Position numbers and translations under genes: made by a program. From positions 1 through 6,062 of the forward strand of contig JAJDVB010000098.1 in NCBI GenBank assembly GCA_022826345.1: a stretch of DNA of 6,062 nucleotides, written 5' to 3'. Source of the DNA: Alphaproteobacteria bacterium (GTDB taxonomy: Bacteria > Pseudomonadota > Alphaproteobacteria > UBA828). Position 1 is the stretch's first letter. Every line of letters begins with the position of its first letter. This document shows, piece after piece, positions 5,928-6,062 of this stretch. Below the pieces are notes generated by a model. It was not told where the DNA came from and searched no databases. It saw only the letters and a list, made by a program, of their open reading frames with translations.

Positions 5928-5967
5928 CCCGACTTCCGCAACTGAGCGGGCATTTCAACTAATTTGA
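5914..5967 (+). pseudogene. Aborted reading frame at the expected permease start
   Basis: An ATG at 5914 overlaps the last 14 bases of the ATPase gene and is preceded by the purine-rich stretch GGGGAAGGGACGGGG, a good ribosome site. This is the spacing expected for a translationally coupled permease gene, the one ABC subunit missing from the operon. The frame reads MTGLNPTSATERAFQLI and stops at TGA (5965-5967). The polar start would suit the cytoplasmic N terminus of an SsuC-like permease, but no membrane segment follows in any frame. I infer a permease gene cut off by insertion or deletion near 5926-5965. A chance ATG after a complete operon is the alternative. Confidence 0.35.
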
Positions 5968-6062
5968 CGGGTTTCCGGCCGGAGAAATGGCGGATTTCCG
6001 GGCTTTGCGTCTCCGGATCCGCGTGTAGTGCCGACCTACCCCCTTGATCGGGATGCGGGCGC
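5968..6062. other. Non-coding right end with short repeats, possible mobile-element terminus
   Basis: No gene continues through the last 95 bases. TTTCCGG occurs at 5972-5978 and 5995-6001, with a variant TCTCCGG at 6010-6016 and the inverted form CCGGAGAAA at 5979-5987, next to the first copy. Clustered short terminal repeats of this kind occur at ends of some insertion sequences, for example IS21-like elements, but no transposase or defined terminus is inside the window, so the identity stays open. An ordinary intergenic region is the alternative. Confidence 0.3.

Noticed and set aside
5987..6028. 13-codon frame beginning ATGGCGGAT as a leader peptide
   Set aside because: Too short, with no attenuator structure or downstream gene visible to support it.
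1..6062. tRNA, rRNA, riboswitch or CRISPR array
   Set aside because: No cloverleaf, rRNA core sequence, thiamine-type or other known aptamer motif, or regularly spaced repeat was seen. The THI5-like binding protein prompted a look for a THI box upstream of 2616, and none was found.

Overview
The window is about 6 kb of GC-rich bacterial DNA. Codon use, short intergenic gaps and gene families (a Zur-type Fur regulator, a LysR regulator, a NMT1/THI5-like ABC importer) fit an alphaproteobacterium, perhaps Hyphomicrobiales or Rhodospirillales; that placement is inferred. No rRNA, tRNA or CRISPR array is visible.

Layout. (1) 1-1013 looks like a zinc-homeostasis locus. It holds the N-terminal part of an exported protein with a coiled coil (minus strand, running off the left edge) and a divergent zur gene. 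An AT-rich island between them carries an imperfect dyad that is a good Zur-box candidate, and a strong hairpin lies in the presumed zur leader. (2) 1014-1547 has no convincing gene. It contains two perfect-stem hairpins and a stretch resembling a decayed group II intron fragment. (3) 1548-2426 is a minus-strand LysR regulator. (4) 2427-2615 is the divergent control region, with a T-N11-A dyad, a second small palindrome and a 24-bp inverted repeat close to the next start codon. (5) 2616-5927 is a plus-strand operon: periplasmic binding protein (NMT1/THI5 family), cytosolic metal-dependent amidohydrolase (AtzA/TrzN/SsnA-like deaminase family) and ABC ATPase. A GC-rich hairpin sits between the first two genes. 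(6) 5914-6062 should start the permease gene, but that frame closes after 17 codons and the DNA becomes non-coding with short repeats, as at a mobile-element junction or after gene decay.

How the genes may work together: the LysR protein probably senses a small molecule and controls the divergent operon. The binding protein captures a small N-containing compound in the periplasm, the ABC transporter imports it, and the amidohydrolase removes an amino or similar group from its ring in the cytoplasm. The arrangement recalls uptake-plus-deamination clusters for pyrimidines or s-triazines, but the substrate cannot be read from the sequence. The apparent loss of the permease reading frame would leave the importer incomplete unless another permease serves it. 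The least ordinary points are this interrupted operon, the hydrolase of unknown substrate inside an importer operon, and the inverted repeats in the control region.
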